Positions 12,541 through 25,039 of a stretch of DNA of 64,000 nucleotides are shown piece by piece. A model generated the notes under the pieces. It was not told where the DNA came from. It worked only from the letters and a program-made list of their open reading frames with translations, and did not search any database. The stretch is from Pisolithus tinctorius (lineage: Eukaryota; Basidiomycota; Agaricomycetes; Boletales; Pisolithaceae). The stretch lies in NCBI GenBank assembly GCA_024663395.1, contig JANFAH010000035.1, positions 1 through 64,000 of the forward strand, given 5' to 3'. The first letter of the stretch is position 1. Each line of letters opens with the position of its first letter. A program made the position numbers and the translations under genes.

Positions 12541-13085
12541 GTGTGGTCTGGTAGAGATGAATCGTTGGCTCACAACAAGTGCAAAGGTGGCCCAGTCGGT
12601 GTGGACAAGGGCTTCAGTGCTGCACTGATGTTCGCGGGTGTTCCCCCATGTTTGTCAGTGTTCGTAATGTTGTATGGACCTAGAAACGTCTCTCTACAAG
12701 GTCAATGGAAATGGGGTCTAAGGGACGAACCCCCATTCTAAGTGGTCCAGCATCCAGCATCTTCGGAGAGAAGGTGGTCAGGAGGGTGCACTTGTATATC
12801 GTCCGATACAGTTCTTTTGTATTCTATGCAATGGAACGGACCTATTGGAGTCTGGGAGAGATGATTTGTGGACTCGAGACAAGTCGCAGGCTGGCCAAGT
12901 CAATGTGGACAGGGGCTTCAGTGCTGGACTGATGTTCACAGGTGTTCACCCGTGTTCGGCAGTGTTCGACATGTTGTATGGACCTGGAAACATCCCTATA
13001 AGGTCAATGGGAATGATGTAAGGGTGATGAAGGGTGATGAACACCATTTAAAGTGGTCCAGATTACTTATCGGAGAGAGCGAGGG
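12541..13085 (+). repeat. Two diverged copies of the 300-bp tandem unit
   Basis: Units at about 12541-12760 and 12838-13085 share with the 15.9-18.6 kb array the order: guanine-rich GTGGACAGGGGCTTC-like block, TGTTCG repeats, a TATGGACCTGGAAA-like block, and ACGAACACC or a variant followed by AAGTGGTCCAG. They lie on the other side of the JmjC gene. Confidence 0.7.
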
Positions 13086-13336
13086 GGGTGGGTCCACATA
13101 GCCATAGCCTCTATCAGACTATTAGATCACTGGGCCAATCACCCAATGTGAATACGAGTTGTCCTACCTACCTATCCATGACATTAGTAACATTTATGGC
13201 GTAGCTCATGGTATCATTATCGATGTGTAGCACACGTGTTCCATATTCGGCAGGTCACAAATCAAAGTTTGATCTGACCCTTCGATTGCACTATCGCTCA
13301 CCTCCACCACGACAGACCGCTCGCATCCTACTCGAA

Positions 13337-15866
13337 ATGGCATCATCGCAGTTTCAGGCTTCCACGATCCAGCCAATCTACCCGGTGAAAATGTTTCCCG
13401 TCAGTTTCCGCTTGGTCAAAGGTTCCAGCGCGATTCCACATGCTGGTGGCATGAGGGAACGTCAGGGTACTATTTACTTAGCTCCAAACGATATGTATAT
13501 CTTTGGTAGAAGTGGTTGGGTTCGATGGGATCCCAAAGACGCTCTTCATCTTACTGTTGCAGGAGATGAATGCATGGTTGCACCTTGCCCCATCAATGGG
13601 ATCCGGCTGCTGGCTAATGATACATCCTATCCCCACTACCTCACATCCATGGAAGTGGAACTTCGCCGAATCGGATTCCAACACCCCCCAACGAATGCTG
13701 ACATCCTGCGGCTTGTGGGGATGCAATTTTCTGATCCCAAATCCAAATCCCAGGTATGTGTGCGATCTACAAAACTCTGAGGATACATGCTGATGATGAC
13801 AGGATTTGGAGAAGCAGGGCGAAGGTGTCATTGGCGGGGCTCGAAAGCCACCTGCAGAGGCTACAGTCCCTATGCAAGAAGCTGGTAGCCGATTGCGGAA
13901 GAGAAAGGCAAGAGATGTAGGTGGGACTGGATCGAGGAAATTGGACGATGAGGAAGTCAAGGGTGCCCCAATTGCATCCACGTCAGCAAGCAGAAAGGGT
14001 AAAGGAAAGGAGGTGTTGAAACCAGAGGGTCACTGCACCACGAACGAGAAAAAAAGACAGAGGAGTAAGCACTTTGATTTCTTTCCTATTCCTCAAGGTC
14101 CTGATCGTATATACAGCTGAAGATGCCGAACCCATCGCTGAGCGGGTTCCTTTCCTCGATCAAATCACCTGCCCATCGGATACGAAGGTGATTGATTGGG
14201 AATCTTTGAATATAAGAACATATGCTCCATGGTTCAGTAAAGTGGTATGTAAATTCGACAGAAACTTCGAATCTAGGAGCTGATAAATGACGACCATAGG
14301 ACTGTGATGCGGTCGAGTACATGTCCAAGGCCGCATCCGCCACCGAATACCAGTATGGACATGGGCGGACGATGCTAGTGGAGCTGAAGTATGATGGGGA
14401 CAAGGGCTCACTCGCACAGCTAATCGCCAACATCAGCGATTCACTGTCGAGGGGATGTGCAGTGTTGGTCAGGGGATGGAAGCCGAATAATCCACCCCTT
14501 GACTTCACTTGTGAAGACATTCGCTTCTTCCGCCCGACGATATCACAGGAAGTCGTCGTTCAAGGTATGGATATCATCGTATCGCTAAAATTCATATCGC
14601 TAAAGGTAATTAGATGCATTAAAGCGTGCAGAGCAGCAGGAGGCAAAGGGGGGGCCAGACATGAGCAAAGTTTTTGAAGTGCTCAGCGGAGTAAAATTCA
14701 TCGAGCTTGCAGACGATGAAAATACATGCATGAACCTCCTCGACTTTCCAAATACCCAGCCTGAGGTTCCCATATTCCTCAGGTATGTCATCGCTTGGAA
14801 CTCGTATTAAGATTCTTTGGATGCTGAAGAATGCACCAGGCAACTATCCGACAATGTAAACGCAAAGACCATGACCATGAACGATGTTCATCTCCCCCAT
14901 TCTGGTAGGAACGCGGGAAAATCATATTATGGCGTGCAGGCGGTCCTGGGGGATGTCGAACGACTTCGTGGATGGGATCTACTGACGCATGGGGGTTTTG
15001 TCACGTACCCTCACCATGATGCGGCGGGGCTATGCACATACATCACTGTACAGTCCGGCAGCAAGATATGGGGTTATTTCGACACCCCTGGAAGTCAGGA
15101 TGCAAGCAGAGAGAATCTATTCAAGGCCTGGGACGATATTTTTGCTGACAACGTCAATCTTAAGTTCCGCAAGTATCCTCTCGGGACCGTTCATCTTCAA
15201 CATGGAGATACTCTGTATGATTTTTATTCCCAATTCCCGAGTGCGCTCTTATGATTAATGACACCGGAACAGGATTCAGCCTCCCGGGGTTAACCACATG
15301 GTGTACACTCCACAGAATGGCCTCACATCCGGGGGTCATTTCCTTTCATATTCTACCATGCATCTCACGGAGATCGCAATCAATTATGACTGCTCAAAGG
15401 TCCCTGAAGGCGAACGGACCGTGCGCGGGCTGGCAGGCACTAACGCAGTGCATCCAGCGATACATCGCATCATCGTATGGATGGTACTGGCCCTTCCAAT
15501 GATGGCGAAGGACAGAACGAGTATGTCATATGTCACATCTATAAAATACATGTTCCCAGCAAAGATTTCCTTCCACCAGGGACATTTCACCGCAGGCCAT
15601 TGCTGGCCATGATTTCACTGATAGAGAGCAAGAAGGGAAAGTACAAGTCGGCAGAAGATGCAGATCATATGCCTGCCATGGATGAGAGGGATAACATGAG
15701 GAAAGAGATAGCCAATGAGTCGGAAGCGGCGAAGAAAATAATCTTGCATCTCAAGAAGGCCCTTCAGGTAACGGATGCCGAAAGGGAACTGGAGACGGGT
15801 TCATGGTGGGATCCTGGATCGGTATGCGAACTCTTCAACGTCTTCGAAAAATACAAATCTGCATAG
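13337..15866 (+). CDS. JmjC-domain protein (putative Fe(II)/2-oxoglutarate oxygenase)
   Basis: Eight exons splice into one 712-residue frame: 13337-13753, 13803-14064, 14117-14244, 14300-14563, 14625-14782, 14840-15214, 15273-15520, 15580-15866; introns are 49-61 bp with GTATGT, GTAAGC or GTATGA-like donors. The catalytic core is visible. THGGFVTYPHHDAAG gives the HxD metal pair (about H468 and D470), TYITVQSGSKIW follows, and PPGVNHMVYTP supplies the distal histidine (about residue 543), then TSGGHFLSYSTMHLTE. A lysine/arginine-rich linker in exon 2 (KRKARD, SRKGKGKE) could direct it to the nucleus. JmjC proteins demethylate histones or hydroxylate proteins; the substrate cannot be read here. 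It has no break, unlike most neighbours, and sits between two groups of 300-bp repeats. Confidence 0.8.
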
Positions 15867-15889
15867 CGTAGTTAGGTATATTATCTGAT

Positions 15890-18660
15890 GCATTTTAGTT
15901 GTATTACCAGACATGCGATAGACCTAGGAGAGTCAAGGAAAGATCGTCAGTGCACTCGAAACAGGTCCCATGGTGTCCCAGTCAATGTGGACAGGGGCTT
16001 CGGTTCTGGAACGATTTTAGTTGGTGTTCGTCAGTGTTCGTCGGTGTTCGTCGGAGTTCGTCCTGCTGTACGGACCTGTGAATGTCAAAATAAGGTCGAT
16101 TGATGTGGTCCTAGGGGGGATGAACACCACTTTAAGCGATCCAGCATGCTCCGAGGGGGAGTGGTCAGACGGGAACATTGGTATGTTATACTATGTATTT
16201 TATTTGTATTACAAGACATGCAATAGACCTAGAGCAGTCGAGGAAAGATGGTTAGTGCACTCGAAACAGGTCCCATGGTGTCCCAGTCAATGTGGACAGG
16301 GGCTTTGGTTATGGAACAATGTTTGTTGGTGTTCGTCGGTGTTCGTCGGTGTTCGTCCTGCTGTACGGACCTGGGAATGTCAGAATAAGGTCGATTGAGG
16401 TGGTCCTAGGGGGGACGAACACCACTTTAAGCGGTCCAGCATGCCCCGAGGGGGAGTGGTCAGATGGGAACATTGGTATGTTATACTATGTATTTTATTT
16501 GTATTACAAGACATGCAATAGACCTAGAGCAGTCGAGAAAAGATGGTTAGTGCACTCGAAACAGGTCCCATGGTGTCCCAATCAATGTGGACAGGGGCTT
16601 TGGTTATGGAACAATGTTTGTTGGTGTTCGTCGGTGTTCGTCGGTGTTCGTCGGTGTTCGTCCTGCTGTACGGACCTGTGAATGTCAAAATAAGGTTGAT
16701 TGAAGTGGTCCTAGGGGGGACGAACACCACTTCAAGCGATCCAGCATGCTCCGAGGGGGAGTGGTCAGATGGGAACATTGGTATGTTATACTATGTATTT
16801 TATTTGTATTACAAGACATGCAATAGACCTAGAGCAGTCGAGAAAAGATGGTTAGTGCACTCGAAACAGGTCCCATGGTGTCCCAATCAATGTGGACAGG
16901 GGCTTTGGTTATGGAACAATGTTTGTTGGTGTTCGTCGGTGTTCGTCCTGCGGTACGGACCTGTGAATGTCAAAATAAGGTTGATTGAAGTGGTCCTAGG
17001 GGGGACGAACACCACTTCAAGCGATCCAGCATGCTCCGAGGGGGAGTGGTCAGATGGGAACATTGGTATGTTATACTATGTATTTTATTTGTATTACAAG
17101 ACATGCAATAGACCTAGAGCAGTCGAGAAAAGATGGTTAGTGCACTCGAAACAGGTCCCATGGTGTCCCAGTCAATGTGGACAGGGGCTTTGGCTATGGA
17201 ACAATGTTTGTTGGTGTTCGTCGGTGTTCGTCGGTGTTCGTCGGAGTTCGTCCTGCTGTACGGACCTGTGAATGTCAAAATAAGGTTGATTGAAGTGGTC
17301 CTAGGGGGGACGAACACCACTTCAAGCGATCCAGCATGCTCCGAGGGGGAGTGGGGGAGTGGTCAGATGGGAACATTGGTATGTTATACTATGTATTTCA
17401 TTTGTATTATAAGACATGCAATAGACCTAGGAGAGTCAAGGAAAGATCGTCAGTGCACTCGAAACAGGTCTCAGGGTGTCCCAGTCAATGTGGACAGGGG
17501 CTTTGGCTATGGAACAATGTTTGTTGGTGTTCGTCGGTGTTCGTCGGTGTTCATCGGAGTTCGTCCTGCTGTACGGACCTATGAATGTCAAAATAAGGTC
17601 GATTGATGTGGTCCTAGGGGGGACGAACACCACTTCAAGCGATCCAGCATGCCCCGAGGGGGAGTGGGGGAGTGGTCAGATGGGAACATTGGTATGTTAT
17701 ACTATGTATTTTATTTGTATTACAAGACATGCGATAGACCTAGGAGAGTCAGGGAAAGATGGTTAGTGCACTTGAAACAGGTCTCGGGGTGTCCCAGTCA
17801 ATGTGGACAGGGGCTTCGGTTCTGGAACGATGTTAGTTGGTGTTCGTCAGTGTTCGTCAGTGTTCGTTGGTGTTCGTTGGTGTTCGTCCTGCTGTACGGA
17901 CCTGTGAATGTCCAAATAAGGTCGGTTGAGGTGGTCCTAGGGGGGACGAACACCACTTCAAGTGGTCCAGCGTGCCACGAGGGGGAGTGGTCAGACAGGA
18001 ACATTGGTATGTTATATGATGTATTTTAGTTGTATTACCAGACACGCAATAGACCCTAGGAGAGTCATGGAAAGATGGTCAGTGCACTCGAAACAAGTCG
18101 TAGGGTGTCACAGTCAATGTGTACAGGGGCTTCGGTTCTGGAACAATGTTCGTCTGTGTTCGTCAGTGTTCGCCGGTGTTCATGGGGGTTCGTCCTGCTG
18201 TACGGACCTGGAAATGTTCGAAAAAGGTCAATTTAAATTGATCGATGGGGCACGAACACCACTTAAAGCAGCCCAGCATGCTCTGAGGGGGAGTGGTCAG
18301 ATGGGGACATGGGAATGTTATAAGATGTATTTTAGTTGTATTACCAGACGTGCAATAGACCTAGGAGAATCGGGGAAAAATGATTAATGCGTTCCAAACA
18401 AGTCACAGGGTGTCCCAGTCAATGTGGACAGGGGCTTCGGTTCTGGAGTGATGTTCGTTGGTGTTCGCTGGTGTTCGTTGGTGTTCGCTGGTGTTCGTTG
18501 GTGTTCGCTGGTGTTCGTTGGTGTTCGTCATGCTCTACGGACCTGTAAATGGATTCAGGAGGACGAACACCATTCCAAGTGGTCCAGCATCATCTCTTAG
18601 CGGGGTGGTCAGCCATGCTGCATACACTCACATGTTGCTGAAGTCGTGTACCATGTATTC
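15890..18660 (+). repeat. Tandem array of about nine 300-bp units with internal 10-bp minisatellite
   Basis: The marker ATAGACCTAG (with variants) recurs near 15918, 16220, 16520, 16822, 17108, 17420, 17735, 18048 and 18355, a period of about 290-313 bp. Each unit has a GTGTTCGTCG minisatellite (2 to 8 copies), then CTGTACGGACCTG, then GGACGAACACC, the inverted counterpart of GGTGTTCGTCC. The last unit has eight exact 10-mers (18451-18530) that alternate GTGTTCGCTG and GTGTTCGTTG. Long open frames across the array are by-products of the periodicity. Unit-to-unit identity is high in 16.2-17.6 kb and falls at the edges, suggesting recent expansion in the centre. Confidence 0.85.
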
Positions 18661-18832
18661 TACACAACATAGTATACTATGAGAGTCTATAAAATATTGT
18701 GTACATGCACGAAGAAGCTGTTGTTAACCTCTCAGTGTTTTCCATATAGTACTGATGTCTTCCCGTCGTTACGAGCGTATGGGTATCTTCCAAATATTAA
18801 ACGGCGCCATATATGTCATCGTATGTGGGGGG

Positions 18833-20812
18833 TTATGCTATGCAGTATACATTAGTGATTGATCTGACCCATTTCTCGAACAGCTTTGCGAATGTGTCCG
18901 CCATGATTCCTCCGGTGTTGTTTATGTTCCAGAATAGCCAGAAGCTCGTCGTCGGAGTACGTTCCACCTCGTTGACAAAGTATCCCAGCCGTAGCTTTGG
19001 GCTCATCCCATCTGGGGCCATGATACCGATATCCATTCGACAAAACAATGACATGGAAGGTCGTGCGCCACCGACCCTCGTTTCTCGTGCGACTAGTTCT
19101 CTCCAGGCTTTTAGCACGAAGTTGTTGAACTCGTCCATCGCTCTCTGTCTTGTTTCGATATCTCCCCTTTGCGGATTCACGATCCTCTTCCTCCGTTCAG
19201 CGATGCTTAGCGACTCATCCTTCCTGTTGGCGAGATCCAGTTCTAAGTACGATAAGCATGACAAGAGTGCATCATACCATATTTTGCCCGCCTCCTCCAA
19301 TGAAAGGAAACTTGTGACCGGGATTCCAGACCAGCCGCCATTGTTTAACCGATGTGTATGTGTGACGGACATGATCTGCCCTCCGACTATGATTACCCAC
19401 CACTCCCCAAGAAACACCAAGCTTGGGATATATTGTTGGGCGATCCATACCTCGTCCGAGTCCTCGTTCGTGTTATTCTTGAGATGAGCCCAGGTGCGGC
19501 TTGTGTTCGGGGCGGTTGGAAGTATCACATGTTTGCCGCAGTCGCTGTGACTCCGCTTCAGGACGTAGGCATCGTCGATAGGGTCCCCATCGCTAATAAT
19601 ATGCATTTTCGGTACCTCCCATCTGTGGATAGCTGCAATCGCCTGCAGGTGTGCCAGGGTCTCCCACTTGACTGCAGCAGTCCGAACCTGATCTGGTGGG
19701 GGCCAAAACTGTACTTGACGGCTGAGAAGTGCGAAGTGATTTTCGTATGTGCGCAGTTCCATCTCGTCGAGGCCATACGGGTTTCCTTTGCATCTGAAGG
19801 CCATATCGGAACCATGCCTCCAGGGTGCAATTGTAATTTCATCACTCACCGGAAATCGATCGTGTAGTCGATGCCTCCGATTATACAGTCCATCCGTACG
19901 AGCTCATTCCATTTAGATTGCTGGCTGATCGGATCGAGTACGACGGCCTTGAAGTCTGCCCACTTCATGTACTTCAGCTTGAATGCATTACCGTCGTTGT
20001 ACTCCTCCATGTTCATTGCCAACCAAAGCTGCGATGCATGCATCAGCAGACCGAACTGTACCTGTGGGTGAAAAGGGGGCCTACCCATTCACTGACCACC
20101 ACCTTCACGCCGTCTCTGCTTTCCGATAGTTTGTATACGAATTTTCCGAGCTCCTTGATAACCTCATATTGGTGAGGTTTTATACAGCGGGTCGCCCATC
20201 CTAGATCTTCCTTTGCCTCGTTCTTGGATTTAACCTCGCGGCTTGGGTCTGGGATGTAGAGGATATCGAGTGGTGTATCTTTCGATGTAGACCCCTGCGA
20301 ATGAAATGGGTATGGCGATGTGAACGAGAATGCTGATGGAGAGCTAGAAATATGGCTCTCTATTTCTCCCATTGCGATGGAGATCTTGAGATCGCCGCCG
20401 ATCGCAGCCCAGAGGATGAAGGCCTAGAAGGCCAATATGGGCCACTATTATGGGTAAATGTACTTAGCCTGGATGGACCTGCACCTGCACATGATGCTGG
20501 CGATCCGGATGTGGACCTCGACGCAGAGTATGTTGACATGTGGATGGACGGACCGGGATCATTCCATCCTGGTGGCAAAGTTTCCCCATCTTCCATCACT
20601 ATGTCCTCATCACCCGCAGTGGATGTTGGTCTGAGGATTTTTAGTTGCTGTGCTGAACTCTCCAGATATCGGGCCACTCACAGAAATAATGATTCCATCC
20701 CAGGATCCAGGGGTAGCCCAAGTCTCCTGAGCTCCCCTGCAGATTCGAATAAGGAGAGATGATCGATAAGCTCTCTGGGTAGCTTCTCGCGCTTTTCCAG
20801 ATCGCCCGACAT
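18833..20812 (-). CDS. Unrecognised multi-exon protein, possibly ATP-grasp-like
   Basis: The start is probably ATG at 20812 (MSGDLEKREK...), exon 1 to 20682. A Ser/Pro-rich region follows, whose exon joins near 20.44 kb I could not settle. Then come well-defined exons: one ending at 20085, one at 20028-19850, and the last at 19793-18833, separated by two 56-bp introns that keep the frame. The last exon has YVLKRSHSDCGKHV, WIAQQYIPSLV, and LGEWWVIIVGG, which resemble the nucleotide-binding lysine and the EWR block of ATP-grasp enzymes; this is inference only. The end is close to the 300-bp array. The conserved-looking core and clean introns favour a real gene. Confidence 0.5.
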
Positions 20813-21154
20813 TATTATTTGAAAGCGCGATATATCCTGGACATGTATCCATGCAATTTAAGTGTGAATTGTGCGCTTTGGCATGCCGCAGGCACGATCC
20901 CCCTTCCTTCTTCCAAACACCCCGGCCGCCAGATTGACATACCGCGCCATTACAGGTATGAATGCAGACTTCATAGCCTGCCATTGCGACATGCTGTTTT
21001 TGAGCCTTTGGCATGATTATCTTCGTGTTTCAGTGTAGGTATATGGTACAGTACACGTTCTAATCGCCTCGCGAGGTGTGCATCTTGATTACATAAGCAA
21101 TCGATGGCCATATAGACTAAGGATCATCGATAGATTGGTGGATCTACACTCGTG

Positions 21155-22045
21155 ATGGCCACCCAGTACTTTCCATCCTCTTTGGGCTCTGTTAGCAAGT
21201 CCAGGATCGATTCCGTGCTGGAGAACGATCGTAGCGTGCGATTGGCTGCAGGGAACGAATCTAGCTGGACATCGCAAGTCATCGGTGACACGGGAGACAT
21301 GGTCGCACAGCTCCCAGCCCATTACTATGAGCACCTACAAGCATTCTTCTGGAGAGAAAAGGCGATAAGGCTGGTACTCCAGTTCCAGGAGGAGCTCGAG
21401 GTTCAAGACCGCTCAAGTCTAATCTAACCTTGATCCTCGTTTATATGGACAGGGTCTTCACTCAGATTGTCAGGGAAGCCAAATCAACCAAGAGGGATGC
21501 TCGCGTGCCCGACTGGCGCAGCCCTACATTCGACAATTACATTCTGATCGAATATCACGTGGAGCGTCATGAACCAGAGATGGTCAGGGAGTATAGGCGG
21601 AAGAACAACTACAACATCAACATGCAGAGCATCGAAGACATCAGTAAGCCTTTCCACTCGATTCTCATCCCGTTCCGGTCATGGACTGCCATATCACATA
21701 GACTGGCATGCACACGAGGACACCCTCGGCGAGATCTGGTATGGAAGTGCCACTCAGTTCAAGATGGAGGAGAAGGACAAGACTCTGGACGTTGCACACA
21801 GGCTGCTGGATGTTATGGTTGAATTTTATGATCCCGTCGTGGAGGAGGATCCCGATTGTGAGTATCACAGACATGCCTTTCTTACAACACCGATTTTTAT
21901 CTTCGACGCAGTTGGATACACGTATAAAGAGCACTTGGAGGAGGCAGGGGAAGTGAAACCGCTCAAGAGGCACATGCCGGGGCCCAGAGTATTCAAGCGG
22001 GTGAATAAGAAGGGGCCTGTGCTGCCTGACGACGAGGAAGTTTAG
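21155..22045 (+). pseudogene. Paralog 1 of the five-copy family (MATQY type), frameshifted
   Basis: Exons 21155-21643, 21702-21857 and 21912-22045 are separated by 58- and 54-bp GT-AG introns. The protein starts MATQYFPSSLG, includes DWRSPTFDNYILIEY with RHEPEMV, and ends in a basic tail. Between QDRS and NLTLILVYMDRVF (about 21415-21430) the frame changes, with TAA in the upstream frame; the paralog at 30839-31867 is continuous there, so a short indel is likely. I do not recognise a function. The region FD(N)Y-L-EY...RH-P...V...R also occurs in the MSDYYW-type paralogs, and both introns sit at equivalent places, so the two types are one family. Confidence 0.6.
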
Positions 22046-22316
22046 GGTCCCAACTTTGTAGATGGCTTTTAGTGCCCTGCCGCGTTTTCATTTCAATATA
22101 CCGTATTTTCGCAGTCCACCCCACTATATATATATGTATTTTTCGATGACACGGGAATGCGATGTGGATACGGTAATGCGATACGTTCAAAGGCGGGTTA
22201 TCGCAGACAGGAGTAACCCTGACCCTATGCCAGAAGTCCTATTTAGAATATATATGGCATGGTGTGCCGATCCTCTTCGATCACTTCGATCGATTCGATT
22301 AAGCCTCCATCGCAGC

Positions 22317-23433
22317 ATGTCTGACTACTACTGGCAATGATCGCTCCCCACGATCACCCAGATGAAATACATTCTACAGATCTACTATCGATCGGAGGAG
22401 CTAGCAGATGGTACGATCCGGATAACATGCACGAATCTCAACGAGGAGATAACGGAACATCGCACCTTCATTCCCTCCGTCTATTACAAGGCTCTCATCC
22501 ATACGCTCTGGAGGTATTACCTCCTCATTGATCTCCACGTCCATTTCAAGAGGAACCCCTACAAAAAGTACACCGAGTTCCGTCCACATCTCTTGCGAAA
22601 CATTGTCCTCCTGGACAATGTACTCGAGGCTTTAATTCGCCCGTGCACGTTGATCGAAAGGAAAGATATCGAAGGTTTCCGATCGGCCAATTTCGAAGAA
22701 TACCTTTGCACGGAATATCTCGTTGGGCGGCACGATCCAGACTCAGTTAACTACTTCAGGGCACGTTGCCCCATCAATATCGAGAGAATCAAGTACGAGT
22801 TTGGTGAGGCTTTTTATGGGTTTCCATTCCAATCCAATTCACTGACATGTATATCAGAATGGAGCTGGGATGCCTACAAGGAGCGTGTCCCCACAAGGTT
22901 TTATGGGGAACGATACGATTGGGATGTGGAAAATATCCCAGATGCTGACTTTACGATTCTGTTGGACGAAGCAGTCGAATGGTATTCATGGAAGCCGGAC
23001 CCAGCATGGAGTAAGTCAGATCTCCTACTTACGCCCTGACAATCGGTTGATCATTTACATGGGCAGTATCTAAATGGGTCCCATGGGTTGAAATAGATGG
23101 GGTGGGTGCCAGCATGGAATCCACAGGCGATGCAGATGAGGGAAATGTGGGGACTGGAGCTGGGGATGATGAGGCAGGAGGAACTGGAGCTGGGAGCGAG
23201 GATGGCGATGTTCCCATGGGAGGCGTGGAGAACTCTGATCCACCTCCCTCAAACCAGGCGAGTAGCATGATGTCAGTCAAGTGTCCTGTAGCTATTTATA
23301 CATTGATGTACAGCAGAGGCAAAGAGGCAGCGATGGAGATTCAGGCGTCCCCCGCTGCCTCGAGTTCTGCAAATCCTGCAGAGAATCCAGTGGGGTTCCG
23401 TCCCAGCCTGGCAAGTCTTTACTCCCGCAATAA
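22317..23433 (+). pseudogene. Paralog 2 (MSDYYW type, copy A), stop at codon 8
   Basis: ATG at 22317 gives MSDYYWQ followed by TGA (22338-22340), after which the same frame aligns residue by residue with the other MSDYYW copies. A downstream ATG (22365) could rescue a shortened product. Exons are 22317-22803, 22858-23010, 23067-23257 and about 23314-23433. The third intron starts with GC, not GT (GCGAGT at 23258). The family block is FEEYLCTEYLVGRHDPDSV, then a tryptophan-rich part ending ISKWVPW, then a Gly/Glu/Asp-rich acidic tail with DPPPSNQ. No function is recognised. Confidence 0.6.
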
Positions 23434-23610
23434 GTAGCTGTATCTGTTGTATGGTATTTTCTTTGTCGAATGCATTACATTTCGTCTGGGTCGTGGATGT
23501 AGCATTGTGACGTTTCCCCCTGGCGTGATCTTGTTGGAACATGTTAACAATCGTTTTGCACGTTCTAACGACTGGATGGATGTGGTACATGTAATACATA
23601 TTACATATCG

Positions 23611-24595
23611 TCACCGAGACTGCGTCACCTGAACATCAGCTATGGGCTTTGCAATCCTCTTTCCTGGCCATTCATCTCCTTCCACATCGCTGTCCCCCCT
23701 TCCTCGCTTCTGTACCTAATGTATTGAGCCACTGAAACACATAGGAGATACATAAAACGACTTGCCTGGGCTGTGGAAGGGAGGGAATGTTGCTCCTCCT
23801 CCCCCTGCTCCATGCTTTCGTCCTCCCACTTCACCCACCTAGATACTAGGAATACAAGGTCAGAATCAAAGAACGTGTCATGGCATGTCACTCACTCCAC
23901 TGTGGATCGGGGTTCCGGCCATACCATTCCTCTACTGCATCCCATACTTCTTCGTAGTCATCATAGGGCAGCTGTTCGATATCCCAGTCGTAATCAGCGC
24001 CATCCATCGGTTCAGGGATACGATCAGAATATGCCTTCCAGTCTGAATGAAGCTGTCAGAGTGTATGATAACGATGAAACTCTTGGATAACTCACCAAAT
24101 CCTTCCATTGAAATGCGCTCTATATTGGTCGGGCAATGAGCTCGGAAGTAGTTGACAGACTGGGGATCGTGCCGGCCAATCAGATACTCTGTCACCAAGT
24201 ATTCATCGAAGTTTTTGGAACGATAATCAGGTAGCTCGGCAGGGGGACATTCAGGCAGGGGCGGATGAGCGATTCGATTACATTGTCCAGATGGACGATG
24301 TTGCTGATCAGAGTCGGTAGGAATGCCTTGTATTTGTCGCCAGTATTCTTCTCGAATCGCAAGTACAGCTCAATGAGGAGGTAGTACCTCCACAGGAAGA
24401 GAGTTACATGAGTACCATAGAATATGGGGATAAATGCCCGATGCGATGCAGTGATTTCGTCGTCGTTCAGGTTGCTTTGTTTGATTTCCATAATTGCCCT
24501 GTTTCCAGCACCGGATGTAACGTGTACCAGACCTGGGTGATGTAGTCCATTTGAGTATCCGTAGCTTTGGAGGGTTGCCAGTAGTAGTCAGACAT
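23611..24595 (-). pseudogene. Paralog 3 (MSDYYW type, copy B), frameshifted
   Basis: ATG at 24595 (MSDYYWQPSK). The frame changes near 24500 and near 24240, the second beside a C-run. After that come RSKNFDEYLVTEYLIGRHD, an intron with GTGAGT, the W-rich block, another GTGAGT intron, and ISRWVKWEDE. A 50-bp intron with GC donor (GCAAGT, 23765-23716) leads to a short basic end (VQKRGRGD...) with TGA at 23613-23611. Compared with copies A and C its acidic tail is short. It faces copy A tail to tail. Confidence 0.6.
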
Positions 24596-25039
24596 TTTTT
24601 CGTGGGTCAACGTCAAATGAGAACGATGGAGTGGACCGATAAGGAAGCGCCGCACTAATATCGCACAGCATATACTAAAGTGGATCGTTGGCAACGGAGC
24701 ATCCCTGACTTCAGCCTCTTTATATTTTGCTAGATCCACGATCACCACTGTTCAGCACATTCTAATCACCACCGATCACATTAGCCAGACTAACCAATGT
24801 GTTTGAAAGCTGTCGAACACGGTGTGTGGTGGTATATGTGAACACCTCCGTTACGAGCTCCTGGCCTCCCCCTGTTTATATTTCCCTAGAGCATGTTCAC
24901 TATTATGTGTCACATCCTACCCGCCTGTGCAGATGTTATAATGATTATACAAGTAATAGAAAGCCGGTGAACACAGGTTGCGCTGGGATATAATGAGTTC
25001 CGGCGTACCTACTTCACTTCCTACTGTTGATATTTTTTT

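Noticed and set aside
13337..15866. Frameshift at the G7 run near 14648 in the JmjC gene
   Set aside because: Counting the run and choosing the acceptor at 14838-14839 for the next exon restores a continuous frame, so no lesion is needed.
16543..17271. Long open frame (242 codons) in the 300-bp array
   Set aside because: It repeats the same peptide with the unit period and exists in several frames and on both strands; it is a by-product of tandem repetition.
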